In this document: piece by piece, positions 1-8,318 of the stretch
Layout of the letters: each line of letters starts with the position of its first letter
How positions within the stretch are numbered: position 1 is the stretch's first letter
Origin: an uncultured Candidatus Actinomarina sp.
GTDB lineage: Bacteria > Actinomycetota > Acidimicrobiia > Actinomarinales > Actinomarinaceae
Length of the DNA stretch: 57,302 nt
Direction of reading: 5' to 3'
NCBI GenBank assembly: GCA_902555055.1
Contig: CACDQN010000007.1
Location: forward strand, 1-57,302
Made by a program: the position numbers and the translations under genes
Notes under the pieces: generated by a model
What the model saw: the letters and a program-made list of their open reading frames with translations, nothing else
Told to the model about the DNA's origin: nothing
The model's database searches: none

Positions 1-1110
1 GAGGGGGTAGATATAGGTGGCCCTCATGGAGAGTATAAGCAGTCCTTACGTTTTGATAGATATCAAGAAGTTGCTAATCAGCTTCTATCAGAAGGTCTTG
101 CATATGAAGATGATGGTGCTGTGAGATTTAAAGTTCCAGATGATGGATCTATAGAATTTAAAGATTATGTCAGAGGTGATATGTCTTTTAATTTATCAGA
201 TGTTGAAGATTTTGTTATATTACGCTCTGATAAGTCACCAACATATCATCTTGCTTCAACAGTAGATGATATTGATTATGGAATAACAATAATTGCTAGG
301 GGAGAGGATATATTGTCTTCTACCCCGAAGCATATATTAATAATGCAAGCTTTAAATTCAGATCTTCCAGACTTCTGCCACCTTCCTCTACTTTTTGGTC
401 CCGATGGAAAAAAATTAAGTAAACGTCATGGAGATACTTCAGTTGAAGCTTTTAGAGATAAAGGAATACTTCAAGAAGCAATGTTTAATTATCTGTGTTT
501 ACTAGGTTGGTCACCCGGAAATGATCTTGAAAAGTTTGATTCTGAATTAGCAGTTGAAAAATTTGATTTGCAAAATGTATTGCCTAATTCTGCAATATTT
601 GATGAGAAAAAACTACTTTGGTTAAACGGTTTATATATAAGATCAACCAAAGAAGAAGATTTTGAAAAAACAGCTATAAATCAAATCGAAAATGATCTTA
701 GTAGGACCCTTTTCACCGATGAATTAAACAGATTGACTAAAATCTTACCCTCTGTTCAGGAAAGAATAGAAACATTAAATGACTTAACCCCTCAGGTTTT
801 ATTTTTACTTGATGAACCTTTTGTAGTTAATTCGGAAGAGTGGGATTCCGTAAACTCAGCAGAGGCACAAAGTTATCTTGAAAATATTAGAGAAAAATTC
901 AAAGACTTAGAAGAATTTTCATTAGAGAATATAGAGTTGGTAATGAGAGAAGCTTTAAAAGATTTGGATATAAAAACAAAAATAGGTTTTCAGGCAACAC
1001 GAGTTTCAGTAACTGGGACAAAAATAAGCCCGCCTTTGTTTGAGTCAATACATTCATTAGGAAAAGAAGCATCGTTAGCTCGTCTAGCTGAAACTATCGA
1101 AAAATTGTAA
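1..1110 (+). CDS. gltX: Glutamyl-tRNA synthetase, C-terminal part (5' end outside window)
   Basis: Charges tRNA-Glu with glutamate in the cytoplasm. The reading frame is open from base 1, so the GTG at 121 is an internal valine codon and not the start; the N-terminal part with the HIGH motif lies upstream of the window. What is visible is the end of the class I catalytic domain, with the KMSKS-equivalent loop KLSKRHGDT near 410-435, followed by the helical anticodon-binding domain with its GWSPGND segment. The C-terminus matches the family (TRVSVTGTKISPPLFESIHSLG). Genes for tRNA-Glu and tRNA-Gln follow directly. A non-discriminating enzyme that also charges tRNA-Gln is common in this group, but the sequence here cannot decide that. 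Confidence 0.95.
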   Translation, partial: EGVDIGGPHGEYKQSLRFDRYQEVANQLLSEGLAYEDDGAVRFKVPDDGSIEFKDYVRGDMSFNLSDVEDFVILRSDKSPTYHLASTVDDIDYGITIIARGEDILSSTPKHILIMQALNSDLPDFCHLPLLFGPDGKKLSKRHGDTSVEAFRDKGILQEAMFNYLCLLGWSPGNDLEKFDSELAVEKFDLQNVLPNSAIFDEKKLLWLNGLYIRSTKEEDFEKTAINQIENDLSRTLFTDELNRLTKILPSVQERIETLNDLTPQVLFLLDEPFVVNSEEWDSVNSAEAQSYLENIREKFKDLEEFSLENIELVMREALKDLDIKTKIGFQATRVSVTGTKISPPLFESIHSLGKEASLARLAETIEKL

Positions 1111-1149
1111 CAACTAATAATTAAAATACTTTATTCTTAATATTTATAC

Positions 1150-1222
1150 GGCCCCGTCGTCCAGAGGCCTAGGACGCTGGGTTTTCAACCCAGAAACGCC
1201 GGTTCGAATCCGGTCGGGGCTG
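1150..1222 (+). tRNA. tRNA-Glu (anticodon TTC)
   Basis: Full cloverleaf of 73 nt. The acceptor stem pairs GGCCCCG with CGGGGCT (first pair G:U). The D arm is present, the anticodon stem pairs CTGGG with CCCAG around the loop TTTTCAA, and the T arm has the loop TTCGAAT. The discriminator base is G, and no CCA is encoded. It is a local GC island in AT-rich DNA and is almost identical to the third tRNA of the cluster. Confidence 0.95.
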
Positions 1223-1229
1223 CAATCTT

Positions 1230-1301
1230 TCGGGGATGGTGTAATTGGCAACACAATGGGTTCTGGTCCCATCGTTGAGGGTTCAAGTCCTTCTCCCCGA
1301 G
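1230..1301 (+). tRNA. tRNA-Gln (anticodon CTG)
   Basis: 72-nt cloverleaf. The acceptor stem pairs TCGGGGA with TCCCCGA. The anticodon stem pairs ATGGG with CCCAT around TTCTGGT, which gives the anticodon CTG, and the T loop is TTCAAGT. Discriminator G, CCA not encoded. It lies 7 nt after tRNA-Glu(TTC) and 4 nt before tRNA-Glu(CTC), so the three are probably processed from one transcript. Confidence 0.95.
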
Positions 1302-1305
1302 CAGA

Positions 1306-1378
1306 GGCCCCGTCGTCTAGAGGCCTAGGACGCTGCCCTCTCAAGGCAGAAACGCCGGTTCAAATCCGGTCGGGGCTG
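1306..1378 (+). tRNA. tRNA-Glu (anticodon CTC)
   Basis: 73-nt cloverleaf with the same acceptor stem as the first tRNA-Glu. The anticodon stem pairs CTGCC with GGCAG around CTCTCAA, anticodon CTC. Compared with the TTC isoacceptor, the changes are confined to the anticodon arm plus single bases in the D and T loops, which suggests duplication. Its last base directly abuts the stop codon of the opposing cofC gene. Confidence 0.95.
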
Positions 1379-1984
1379 CTATAAAGATAGCTTTTTATAC
1401 CATCTTGGTGTATTTTTGATGAATACTTCAAAATCTTTTGGAGTATCAAGTTCAAAATATAGTTCTTTATTGTATATCTGCTTAAATTCAATTTTTTGTT
1501 TTGTCAGAGTTCTTGTATGTTTGATAAAACTATTTTTACCATATTCAAAATTATCAAAAAAGACACTCCCTCCCATAAGAGGTGTGCCGTCATCATCACT
1601 TTTTGAAATAACAATTTTATTATTTTCGATTTCATTTAAAAATACAGATATGTTGAATTTATTTAAATAAGGAAGGTCTGCATGACATATCGTCCAATTT
1701 TGATAATTTTTAATTTGATTTGTAAATTTGATAATTTCATTATTTAAACCACTAACGTTTGCTTTAAATAAATTTACATTTAGCTCGTCTGCGATTACTT
1801 CTACGTCACGACTATTAGAAATGAGGAAAATGTCAACATTTTTACCTTTAAAACAGTTAACGGTATTAACTAAGAGTGCTTTTTGAAGACTTTGTCTAGT
1901 TTTTAAATCCACACTTTCACTAAGTCTTGACATAGGATTGTCAAAACTGTGTATCGGAATTCCAATTATTATTTTGCTATTCAT
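1379..1984 (-). CDS. cofC: 2-phospho-L-lactate guanylyltransferase-like (F420 biosynthesis)
   Basis: Small nucleotidyltransferase of the MobA/CofC fold, 201 aa, the usual size. CofC activates phospholactate or phosphoenolpyruvate with GTP for coenzyme F420 synthesis. Visible family features are an N-terminal IPIHSFDNPMSRLSES segment (where the family has the K-x-x-SRL loop), the ICHADLPYL motif near residue 100 (metal-binding DLP), then DDDGTPLMGG, the FEYGKNSFIKHT block and a C-terminal LDTPKDFE. The two PPOX/Ddn-type F420 proteins in this window support the assignment. cofD and cofE are not here. Its transcript would run antisense into the tRNA cluster because the stop codon touches tRNA-Glu(CTC). 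Divergence is considerable, so function is likely rather than certain. Confidence 0.75.
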   Translation of the reverse strand: MNSKIIIGIPIHSFDNPMSRLSESVDLKTRQSLQKALLVNTVNCFKGKNVDIFLISNSRDVEVIADELNVNLFKANVSGLNNEIIKFTNQIKNYQNWTICHADLPYLNKFNISVFLNEIENNKIVISKSDDDGTPLMGGSVFFDNFEYGKNSFIKHTRTLTKQKIEFKQIYNKELYFELDTPKDFEVFIKNTPRWYKKLSL

Positions 1985-2028
1985 ATTCTTAAATTTGTTA
2001 TACCATGCTATTAAAGTATTTAATCAAT

Positions 2029-3426
2029 ATGGATAGAAAAACTAAAATTATTGCAACTGTAGGTCCAAGCTTACTTTCTGAACAAAAAATACATAAAGTT
2101 GTTCAACAAGGTGTTGATGTTTTAAGACTAAATTTTTCTCATGGTACAAGGGAAGATCATGAAAATGTAATCAAGTGGGCGAAATCTTCTAAAAAAAATG
2201 TAGCAGTTATGCAAGATATACAAGGTCCAAAGATTAGGACTGGGGTAGCTAAAGAGAACACAGTCCTTAAGAAAAGTGAACAAATTAACATTACTAACAA
2301 AGAATCTAAATCTGATGAAACAACTATATACATTAATTATGAAGACTTAATTAAAGATATCAATATTGGGGATCGTATTTTTATTGACGACGGACAGGTT
2401 GTTCTTAAGGTCGTTGAAAAAAACAAGAATACTATGGAAGCTCTTATTTTGATAGGCGGTGAGTTAAGAGATAATCAAGGAGTCGCATTCCCTGATTCCA
2501 ATCTTTCTGTATCTGCAATTACACCAAAGGATATAGAGGATTTAAAATTTGGTACTACTCATGATGTTGATTTTGTCGCAGTCTCATTTGTAAGAAATGC
2601 TGATGACATTAATACAGTTAAAAAGCTTATTCCTAAAGACATAAGAGTAATTGCAAAAATAGAGCTTAAGATGGCATTAGACAATATTGAAGAAATTTTA
2701 GAAGTCTCAGACGGCGTCATGGTGGCACGAGGTGATTTAGGTGTCCAATTACCAATTGAACAGGTACCTTTTGTACAAAAGCAAATTCTTAATGCCGCAA
2801 ATTCAAGAGGTAAAATCTCTATCACTGCCACCGAAATGCTTCAATCTATGAAGACTGCATATAGACCAACTAGAGCAGAGGTAACTGATATAACAAATGC
2901 AATTTTAGAAGGATCCGATGCGGTTATGCTATCAGCTGAAACCTCAATCGGAGATCATCCAAATAGGGCAGTTGAAGTGATGTCAACAATTTGTTCAGAA
3001 ACTGATGCAAGAAACGACACATCAACACTTAGATTTAAAGAGTTGTCATCTATAGATGAACTAACAACTACTTTAGCTAGAGCAGCAGTTCAAGTTGCTA
3101 ATGACATTGATGCTAGAGCAATAGTAGCTTTTACTGAATCTGGAAGAACCCCTTTATTAATCTCTAATTACAGACCAAAATCTCCAATTATTACATTTAC
3201 CTCTAAATCTAAAACTTACAACCAAATGAGCTTACTTTGGGGTGTGGAACAACACAAAATAGAGAGAAGAAATACGTTTGAAGAAATGTTATCTGATGCC
3301 AATGACTTTTTAAAAAATGAAAAAAAATATAATAAAGGTGATAAAGTTGTTGTTGTTGCTGGAACTCCTCCAAATGTTGAAGCAGCAACCAATTTAATAA
3401 GAGTGCATAGGATAGGAGAGGGTTAA
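2029..3426 (+). CDS. pyk: Pyruvate kinase
   Basis: Converts phosphoenolpyruvate and ADP to pyruvate and ATP, the last step of glycolysis. The protein begins with the conserved TKIIATVGPS, then shows RLNFSHG, MQDIQGPKIRTG, the signature around IAKIEL with its catalytic lysine, VARGDLGVQLP, TATEMLQSM and SAETSIGDHP. The C-terminal allosteric domain ends in VVVVAGTPPNVEAATN. An in-frame ATG at 2005 would add eight non-conserved residues, so the ATG at 2029 fits the family better; neither start has a clear Shine-Dalgarno sequence. The stop codon overlaps the next start (TAATG), so the following two genes are probably co-transcribed. Confidence 0.95.
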   Translation: MDRKTKIIATVGPSLLSEQKIHKVVQQGVDVLRLNFSHGTREDHENVIKWAKSSKKNVAVMQDIQGPKIRTGVAKENTVLKKSEQINITNKESKSDETTIYINYEDLIKDINIGDRIFIDDGQVVLKVVEKNKNTMEALILIGGELRDNQGVAFPDSNLSVSAITPKDIEDLKFGTTHDVDFVAVSFVRNADDINTVKKLIPKDIRVIAKIELKMALDNIEEILEVSDGVMVARGDLGVQLPIEQVPFVQKQILNAANSRGKISITATEMLQSMKTAYRPTRAEVTDITNAILEGSDAVMLSAETSIGDHPNRAVEVMSTICSETDARNDTSTLRFKELSSIDELTTTLARAAVQVANDIDARAIVAFTESGRTPLLISNYRPKSPIITFTSKSKTYNQMSLLWGVEQHKIERRNTFEEMLSDANDFLKNEKKYNKGDKVVVVAGTPPNVEAATNLIRVHRIGEG

Positions 3427-3728
3427 TGGGCCAGATTATTGAAGTTAAGACAACAAAGCTTAATAAAACCGTTATTTTTGATTTAAATAGATCAGTATCT
3501 GGTCAAGAAGGAATGACTTTCAATAATATCTCTGATGCATCTTTAATTTCTGATGTTAGTGGTAAGTTAGCTTTAAAGTTATTTCAAGAGATTGAAGATA
3601 TAGAAACTATATTTATTCAATCAAACATAGTTACAATAAATTTTTATAGAAATATTGGAAATGATGCAACTGATATTGAAAATACACTTAAAAACTTTTT
3701 TATATTTTATAAAGATGGTTCAAATTGA
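3426..3728 (+). CDS. Nfu/NifU N-terminal-domain-like protein
   Basis: 100-aa protein. The middle resembles the Nfu N-terminal domain: the LALKLFQEIEDIETIFIQ stretch followed by NIVTINFYRN corresponds to the family's 'LAxxLFxIxGVxxVFxxxxFITV' core. The C-terminal CxxC scaffold domain of Nfu proteins is absent, so this is a stand-alone N-domain. It is translationally coupled to pyk (TAATG) and overlaps the next gene by 4 nt. A complete NfuA-type carrier is encoded separately at 27075. A role in iron-sulfur carrier targeting is inference. Similarity is recognised by eye only. Confidence 0.5.
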   Translation: MGQIIEVKTTKLNKTVIFDLNRSVSGQEGMTFNNISDASLISDVSGKLALKLFQEIEDIETIFIQSNIVTINFYRNIGNDATDIENTLKNFFIFYKDGSN

Positions 3729-4666
3729 AAGTCGGCATAACAGGAGCTTCAGGATATATTGGTAAAAAACTCTGCAATGAACTTACAGAAAAAGGATTCG
3801 AAGTCTTTAAGTTTGTTAGACGAGAACCTCAGAAAGAAAATGAAATTTATTGGAGCCCCTCTAAACAGGAAATAGATAAAGAAAAGTTTCAAACATTAGA
3901 TGCAATTGTTCACCTTGCAGGCGAATCACTTGCACCAAAAGATATCTTTGGGTTTCTACCATTAAGCGGTGGAAGGTGGAATAAAGAAAAGAAATCTAGA
4001 ATATATTGGTCTAGGAAATGGGCATCAGACCTTTTCATGAAAACCTTTAATGAAAGTGAAAGCTATCCAAAGATATTTATAACAGCGTCAGGTACAACTA
4101 TTTATGGAGACCACTCTGACGAGGTAATTACAGAAGCTACTACTAAATTCAACAAAGGTACTTTTGATCAATTAGTTGCCGAAGAAGCTTGGGAAGAACC
4201 ACTTAATCAGTTACAGAAGAGTGATGTTAGGGTTGTTAAAGCAAGGAATGGTTTTATATTAGGTAAAGGAAATATTGCCACTCAACTTATTACCCTAACT
4301 ACCAAATTAAATATTTCAGGACCCTTAGGTAAAGGAACACAATATTGGTCTTGGATTTCTATAGAAGATGTTATAAATGCCTATGTCTTCTGTTTAGAAA
4401 ATGACAATATATCAGGTCCAGTAAATTTTGTTTCCCCAGTTCCGATGGAACAAAAAGAATTCTCCTCCAGGTTTGCAAAAGTATTTAAAAAAATTTCAAT
4501 CATCCCAGCTCCACAATTAGCAATAAATCTTTTGATGGGTTCCGAGTTAGCACATGGATTAATTTTTTGCAGTCTACGAATAATTCCTGAAAGACTCTTA
4601 AAGGAAGGTTTCGAATTTCAGTACCCACTAATAGAAGATTATGCAAAGGTTTTAAAAGATGAGTAA
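3725..4666 (+). CDS. TIGR01777-type NAD-dependent epimerase/dehydratase-fold protein
   Basis: Extended short-chain dehydrogenase fold, 313 aa. The N-terminal Rossmann motif is GITGASGYIGKKL. The protein then has the family landmarks AIVHLAGES, the GGRWNKEKKSRIYWSR block, ITASGTTIYG and the EEAWEEPL segment, followed by a C-terminal part like the E. coli YfcH family. Its substrate is unknown across the family. The start is TTG, overlapping the previous gene by 4 nt, which indicates translational coupling. It overlaps the following coiled-coil gene by 8 nt. Confidence 0.85.
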   Translation: MKVGITGASGYIGKKLCNELTEKGFEVFKFVRREPQKENEIYWSPSKQEIDKEKFQTLDAIVHLAGESLAPKDIFGFLPLSGGRWNKEKKSRIYWSRKWASDLFMKTFNESESYPKIFITASGTTIYGDHSDEVITEATTKFNKGTFDQLVAEEAWEEPLNQLQKSDVRVVKARNGFILGKGNIATQLITLTTKLNISGPLGKGTQYWSWISIEDVINAYVFCLENDNISGPVNFVSPVPMEQKEFSSRFAKVFKKISIIPAPQLAINLLMGSELAHGLIFCSLRIIPERLLKEGFEFQYPLIEDYAKVLKDE

Positions 4667-5015
4667 GAGCTACGAAGAACGAATGGCTGAAAAATATAAT
4701 TTCTTAAAAAAAGATAATGAAAAGCAAGGCGATGTGAGCAATGATAATAAGGAGACTTCAATAAACGACGCTGAGGTTAAAACAGAACAAGAAGGTGAAA
4801 CTGTAAATGAAGAAAGCCTCCTCGTTCCTCTAGATGCATGGAACACAGTTCTTAATCAACTTGGAAATCTGCATGAGGCAAGTCAGCAAATGGCAGAAGC
4901 AAGGGAGAGAGCTGCTAAAGCAGAAGCAGAAGCAGAATTTCTTAGGGAAAAGTTAAAAAATACCCGTCAACAACTTGAAGATGTAAACAAAAAGAAAAAG
5001 TTTTTCTTTTTCTAA
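4659..5015 (+). CDS. Acidic/coiled-coil protein of unknown function
   Basis: 118 aa. The N-terminal half is charged and low complexity (Lys/Glu/Asp/Asn rich). A conserved-looking core PLDAWNTVLNQLGNLHEA then leads into a heptad-like helix rich in Ala, Glu and Arg (about residues 70-108). The type is familiar from actinobacterial genomes but has no known role. The last eight residues are KKKKFFFF, encoded by a perfect DNA inverted repeat that may double as a terminator. Its stop shares four bases with the stop of the opposing transporter gene. Confidence 0.7.
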   Translation: MSKSYEERMAEKYNFLKKDNEKQGDVSNDNKETSINDAEVKTEQEGETVNEESLLVPLDAWNTVLNQLGNLHEASQQMAEARERAAKAEAEAEFLREKLKNTRQQLEDVNKKKKFFFF

Positions 5016-6226
5016 TACCTTGCTTCATCTGAAACATCTTTAATAATATAAAAAGACACTGCTAATAACATAATTAGTGACCCCATTGCTACATTTCTGC
5101 TCAGATCAAGAGTATTTACAATTAAACCCCAAAGTATTGGTCCTAGTATTGTGGCAAATCTACCAACAGTTGAATACAAACCATAGAATTCTCCAAGGTG
5201 GATTTCTGGTGATAAACGTGTCATAAATACTCTATCTACTGCAAAAATACCACCAATATTAAACCCTCCCAATACACCAGTAACATAAATTAACCAAAGT
5301 TGATCGAACTCGGTTGCTATGATTGCAAGCGAAAGAGACACAATCCAGCAAAGTATACTTGTTAGAATTAATTTCCTTGGACCATATAGGTCGGCTGCTT
5401 TACCAAAGATATAACCACCAATTATTGATACGACTATAGCTAGAGCTAATATATTTTGACTATCGCCAGGAGTAAGGCCAACTTCCTCAACAAGGTAGAC
5501 AGCTAAAAGTCCACTAATTAATGTATTGATTGCATCAGCATAAAAAAATCTACCAATTAAAAATCTTGTTAGGCCTTCGTATTCACGGGAATGCCTCCAT
5601 GATTTGATAACAATATTTAATGAACTCAATATACTGGTTTTAATTTTTTTGGATGAAACAATTTTTTCTTCAATAAAGAAAAATGCTGGTAATGAAAAAA
5701 TTAGAAATAACAAAGCAACAGATTTAAAAATTTCTTCGTAGCTATAGCCATTGTTTTGAAGAAGTGTGGCAACGCCAAAACCAATTAAAGAACCTGTATA
5801 TCCAAAAGCAACACCTAGTCCAGATATTTTTCCACGGTTCTCATTATTACTAACAGAGACTATCAATGCATCATAAACAACTGAGCCTAAATTGAAGCCA
5901 ATCAAAGATATTACAAATAGCAGTACAGACACTTCTACAGTAAAGGTTCCAAGTAAAAATGTAGAAATAATACACAGTAGTGTCATTATTAATAAGAGCT
6001 TTTTCTTACCTTCTGAACTATCTGATTTCCTACCAATCCAAGGCCCTAGAATTGCAACTATAATCATTGCCGAGGATGTGGCTAGACCTAACTGCTGGTC
6101 TGTCCACCCCTTTTCACTTACTAACCATACTGAAAAATACAGACCCGGAATTATAAATGCATAAACTGTGTTTGCTAGATCAAATAGAAGCCAAGAAAAC
6201 AAGCTCCTTTTTTTAACGTCACCCAT
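5012..6226 (-). CDS. UMF1/Atg22-like MFS transporter
   Basis: 404-aa membrane protein with about twelve hydrophobic segments. The N-terminal FSWLLFDLANTVYAF motif is diagnostic of the UMF1 branch of the major facilitator superfamily, related to yeast Atg22, an amino-acid effluxer of the vacuole. A charged loop GRKSDSSEGKKK follows TM2-3, as in MFS proteins. The substrate is unknown. The gene overlaps the start of nothing upstream but follows the aminotransferase at 6219 with an 8-nt overlap, so the two are one operon. A paralogue lies at 8311. Confidence 0.85.
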   Translation of the reverse strand: MGDVKKRSLFSWLLFDLANTVYAFIIPGLYFSVWLVSEKGWTDQQLGLATSSAMIIVAILGPWIGRKSDSSEGKKKLLLIMTLLCIISTFLLGTFTVEVSVLLFVISLIGFNLGSVVYDALIVSVSNNENRGKISGLGVAFGYTGSLIGFGVATLLQNNGYSYEEIFKSVALLFLIFSLPAFFFIEEKIVSSKKIKTSILSSLNIVIKSWRHSREYEGLTRFLIGRFFYADAINTLISGLLAVYLVEEVGLTPGDSQNILALAIVVSIIGGYIFGKAADLYGPRKLILTSILCWIVSLSLAIIATEFDQLWLIYVTGVLGGFNIGGIFAVDRVFMTRLSPEIHLGEFYGLYSTVGRFATILGPILWGLIVNTLDLSRNVAMGSLIMLLAVSFYIIKDVSDEARY

Positions 6227-7409
6227 TTAGATCATTTATTGCTGTAGCGAGTCTTTCTAAACCTTCTTCTAATTCTTGGTCACTAAGCGCATATGATAAT
6301 CTCATAAATCCATTTGTACCAAAAACCTCACCAGGGACAAATGCAATAAAATAGTTTTCTATTAACCAATTACAGAAATCTTCTGATGAATTGATATTTA
6401 AGAATTTACCAGTACAGTAAAAATTGACATCGACATATAGATAAAAAGCACCAGAACCATTAACAACACTTAGGTTGTCAATGGTTTCAAGTTTCTTAAT
6501 TGCATAATTCCTTCTACGATCAAAAGCTATCTTCATTTCTTTTGTTACATCTAATCCATTTTTAAGTGCAGACTCTGCTGCTAATTGTGAAACATTTGAC
6601 ACATTTGATGTTGCTTGTGATTGAATTTTTTTTGCAAGCCCCATAACCTCGTTGTTAGCAATTAACCAGCCAACTCTCCATCCAGTCATAGAGTAAGCTT
6701 TAGACACCCCATTAATTATTAATGTATTATTTAGATTTTTATCAATTAATGCCGGTGATGGGGTATTTTCACCTTCATAAACTAAATGTTCATATAATTC
6801 ATCTGACATTATCCAAATGTTATTATCAAAAACCCATTGATAAATAGCATCAGCTTCTTCTTTGGAATAAACTACACCGGTAGGGTTTGATGGGGAACAC
6901 CAAATTAATAATTTTGTTTTATCTGTTTTAACACTTTCAAGCATATCTACATCAATTTTGAAATCTTGTTCTTTAGTTGATTGAATAAATATTGGATTCC
7001 CTCCAGCAATCTTTACAGCTTCAGGGTATGTAGTCCAATATGGAGCTGGAATAATTACTTCATCTGAAGGATTTAATATTGCCAACATGCAGGTAATAAT
7101 GGCTTGTTTGCCACCATTGGACACCAGGATGTTATTTGGGTCGATTTCAAAGCCAGAGTATTCAAGCGTAGTTCGAGCGATTTCATTTCTTAGACTGGCT
7201 AATCCAGCTACAGGTGAATATTTATGATTTTTAGGATCTTCAATAGCTTCTTTAGCTGCCTCTACAACATATTCTGGTGATGGAAAATCTGGTTCCCCTG
7301 CCCCAAACCCAATTACTGGTTTACCTTGTGATTTAAGCTCTCTTGCTTTGTTAGAGATTGCCATAGTTCCTGATGGCTTAATTAATTTATCTAATTTTGA
7401 AATTTCCAT
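6219..7409 (-). CDS. aspC: Class I/II pyridoxal-phosphate aminotransferase (aspartate aminotransferase-like)
   Basis: 396 aa. PLP fold-type I enzyme exchanging amino groups, most like bacterial aspartate aminotransferases of subgroup Ib. Visible are GFGAGEPDFPSPEYV near the N-terminus, NGGKQAI (phosphate contact), WCSPSNPTGVVYS, MSDELYEHLVYEG with the Asp that holds the PLP nitrogen, and NGVSKAYSMTGWRVGW with the Schiff-base lysine and phosphate-binding Arg. Substrate choice between aspartate and other amino acids cannot be read from the sequence. It is the first gene of a two-gene unit with the MFS transporter downstream. Confidence 0.85.
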   Translation of the reverse strand: MEISKLDKLIKPSGTMAISNKARELKSQGKPVIGFGAGEPDFPSPEYVVEAAKEAIEDPKNHKYSPVAGLASLRNEIARTTLEYSGFEIDPNNILVSNGGKQAIITCMLAILNPSDEVIIPAPYWTTYPEAVKIAGGNPIFIQSTKEQDFKIDVDMLESVKTDKTKLLIWCSPSNPTGVVYSKEEADAIYQWVFDNNIWIMSDELYEHLVYEGENTPSPALIDKNLNNTLIINGVSKAYSMTGWRVGWLIANNEVMGLAKKIQSQATSNVSNVSQLAAESALKNGLDVTKEMKIAFDRRRNYAIKKLETIDNLSVVNGSGAFYLYVDVNFYCTGKFLNINSSEDFCNWLIENYFIAFVPGEVFGTNGFMRLSYALSDQELEEGLERLATAINDLNG

Positions 7410-7478
7410 AATTTAGTTCCAGAGTTATTTTAATAAACTTATTAACTAAATACGTTTCATAATTATTAAACTGTATAG

Positions 7479-8318
7479 ATGGTACAAATACTTTATGGAA
7501 AACCAGTAGCAAAAAGACTTGATGATATAAGTTCTGAAGTTTTTCAAAAATACTCCAAAGAAGATAAAAAGCCTCACATGACTGCAATTACAGTTGGTGA
7601 TAACCACGCTTCCTTATTATATGTATCACGAAAAGAGGAAAAGGCAAAAGAATTAGGAGTTGAATTTCATTGGATAAAATTAGATGTCAATACAACTCAA
7701 AAGACTCTAGAAGACATAGTTATTGAAAATTCAAAAAATACTGATGGTTTAATTATTCAGCTACCTCTTCCTGAACACTTAAACCAAGAAGAAGCTATAA
7801 ATTGTATTCCTTATCATGTAGATGTTGATGGTTTAACCGCACATAATCTAGGAAGCTTATTTTCTAATACATTTAAATTAATTCCTGCTACTTCACTGGC
7901 AGTGTTAGAACTTTTAAAATTTTATGATATCCAAACGAATGATAAGAATATTGTTATAGCTGGAAGATCACGTTTAGTCTCATCTCCTCTCGCAAAAATA
8001 TTATCATCGAAAGGTTATGATGGCAATGTTACGGTTATTCATAGTAAAACTACAAATCAAAAATTATACACTCAGAATGCTGATATTTTTATTTCCGCAA
8101 TTGGCTCACCAAAGCTTTACGATTACTCCTATATCAATGAAGGGGCAACCGTTATTGATATAGGAATATCTTCTGTAGATAATAAAACATATGGAGATGT
8201 TGATACTGATAATCTTGATCAGGTCGTAAATGCAAGAGCACCTTATCCCGGAGGAGTAGGGCCTATAACAGTATCTGCACTATTTTTAAATTTATCTAAT
8301 CTAATTAAATTTAACTAG
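7479..8318 (+). CDS. folD: Bifunctional methylene-THF dehydrogenase / methenyl-THF cyclohydrolase
   Basis: Interconverts methylene-, methenyl- and formyl-tetrahydrofolate. 279 aa, normal length. Catalytic Tyr and Lys are in YVSRKEEKAKELG, the Gln in LIIQLPLPEHL and the Asp in DVDGL. The dinucleotide site has GRSRLVSSPLA, and the C-terminal signature PGGVGPITV is intact. The usual PCTP motif before the Rossmann domain reads PATS, an uncommon change. A TAAACT box at 7467-7472, six bases before the ATG, suggests a leaderless transcript. Its end overlaps the opposing MFS gene by 8 nt. Confidence 0.92.
   Translation: MVQILYGKPVAKRLDDISSEVFQKYSKEDKKPHMTAITVGDNHASLLYVSRKEEKAKELGVEFHWIKLDVNTTQKTLEDIVIENSKNTDGLIIQLPLPEHLNQEEAINCIPYHVDVDGLTAHNLGSLFSNTFKLIPATSLAVLELLKFYDIQTNDKNIVIAGRSRLVSSPLAKILSSKGYDGNVTVIHSKTTNQKLYTQNADIFISAIGSPKLYDYSYINEGATVIDIGISSVDNKTYGDVDTDNLDQVVNARAPYPGGVGPITVSALFLNLSNLIKFN

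Noticed and set aside
121-1110. GTG at 121 as the start of gltX
   Set aside because: The frame is open and conserved back to base 1; the gene is cut by the window edge.
1144-1344. 66-aa minus-strand frame
   Set aside because: It is the complement of the three tRNA genes; this kind of antisense-tRNA peptide is a known annotation artefact.
7387-7587. 66-aa minus-strand frame across the aspC-folD gap
   Set aside because: It lies antisense over the folD start, has no family resemblance and no ribosome site.
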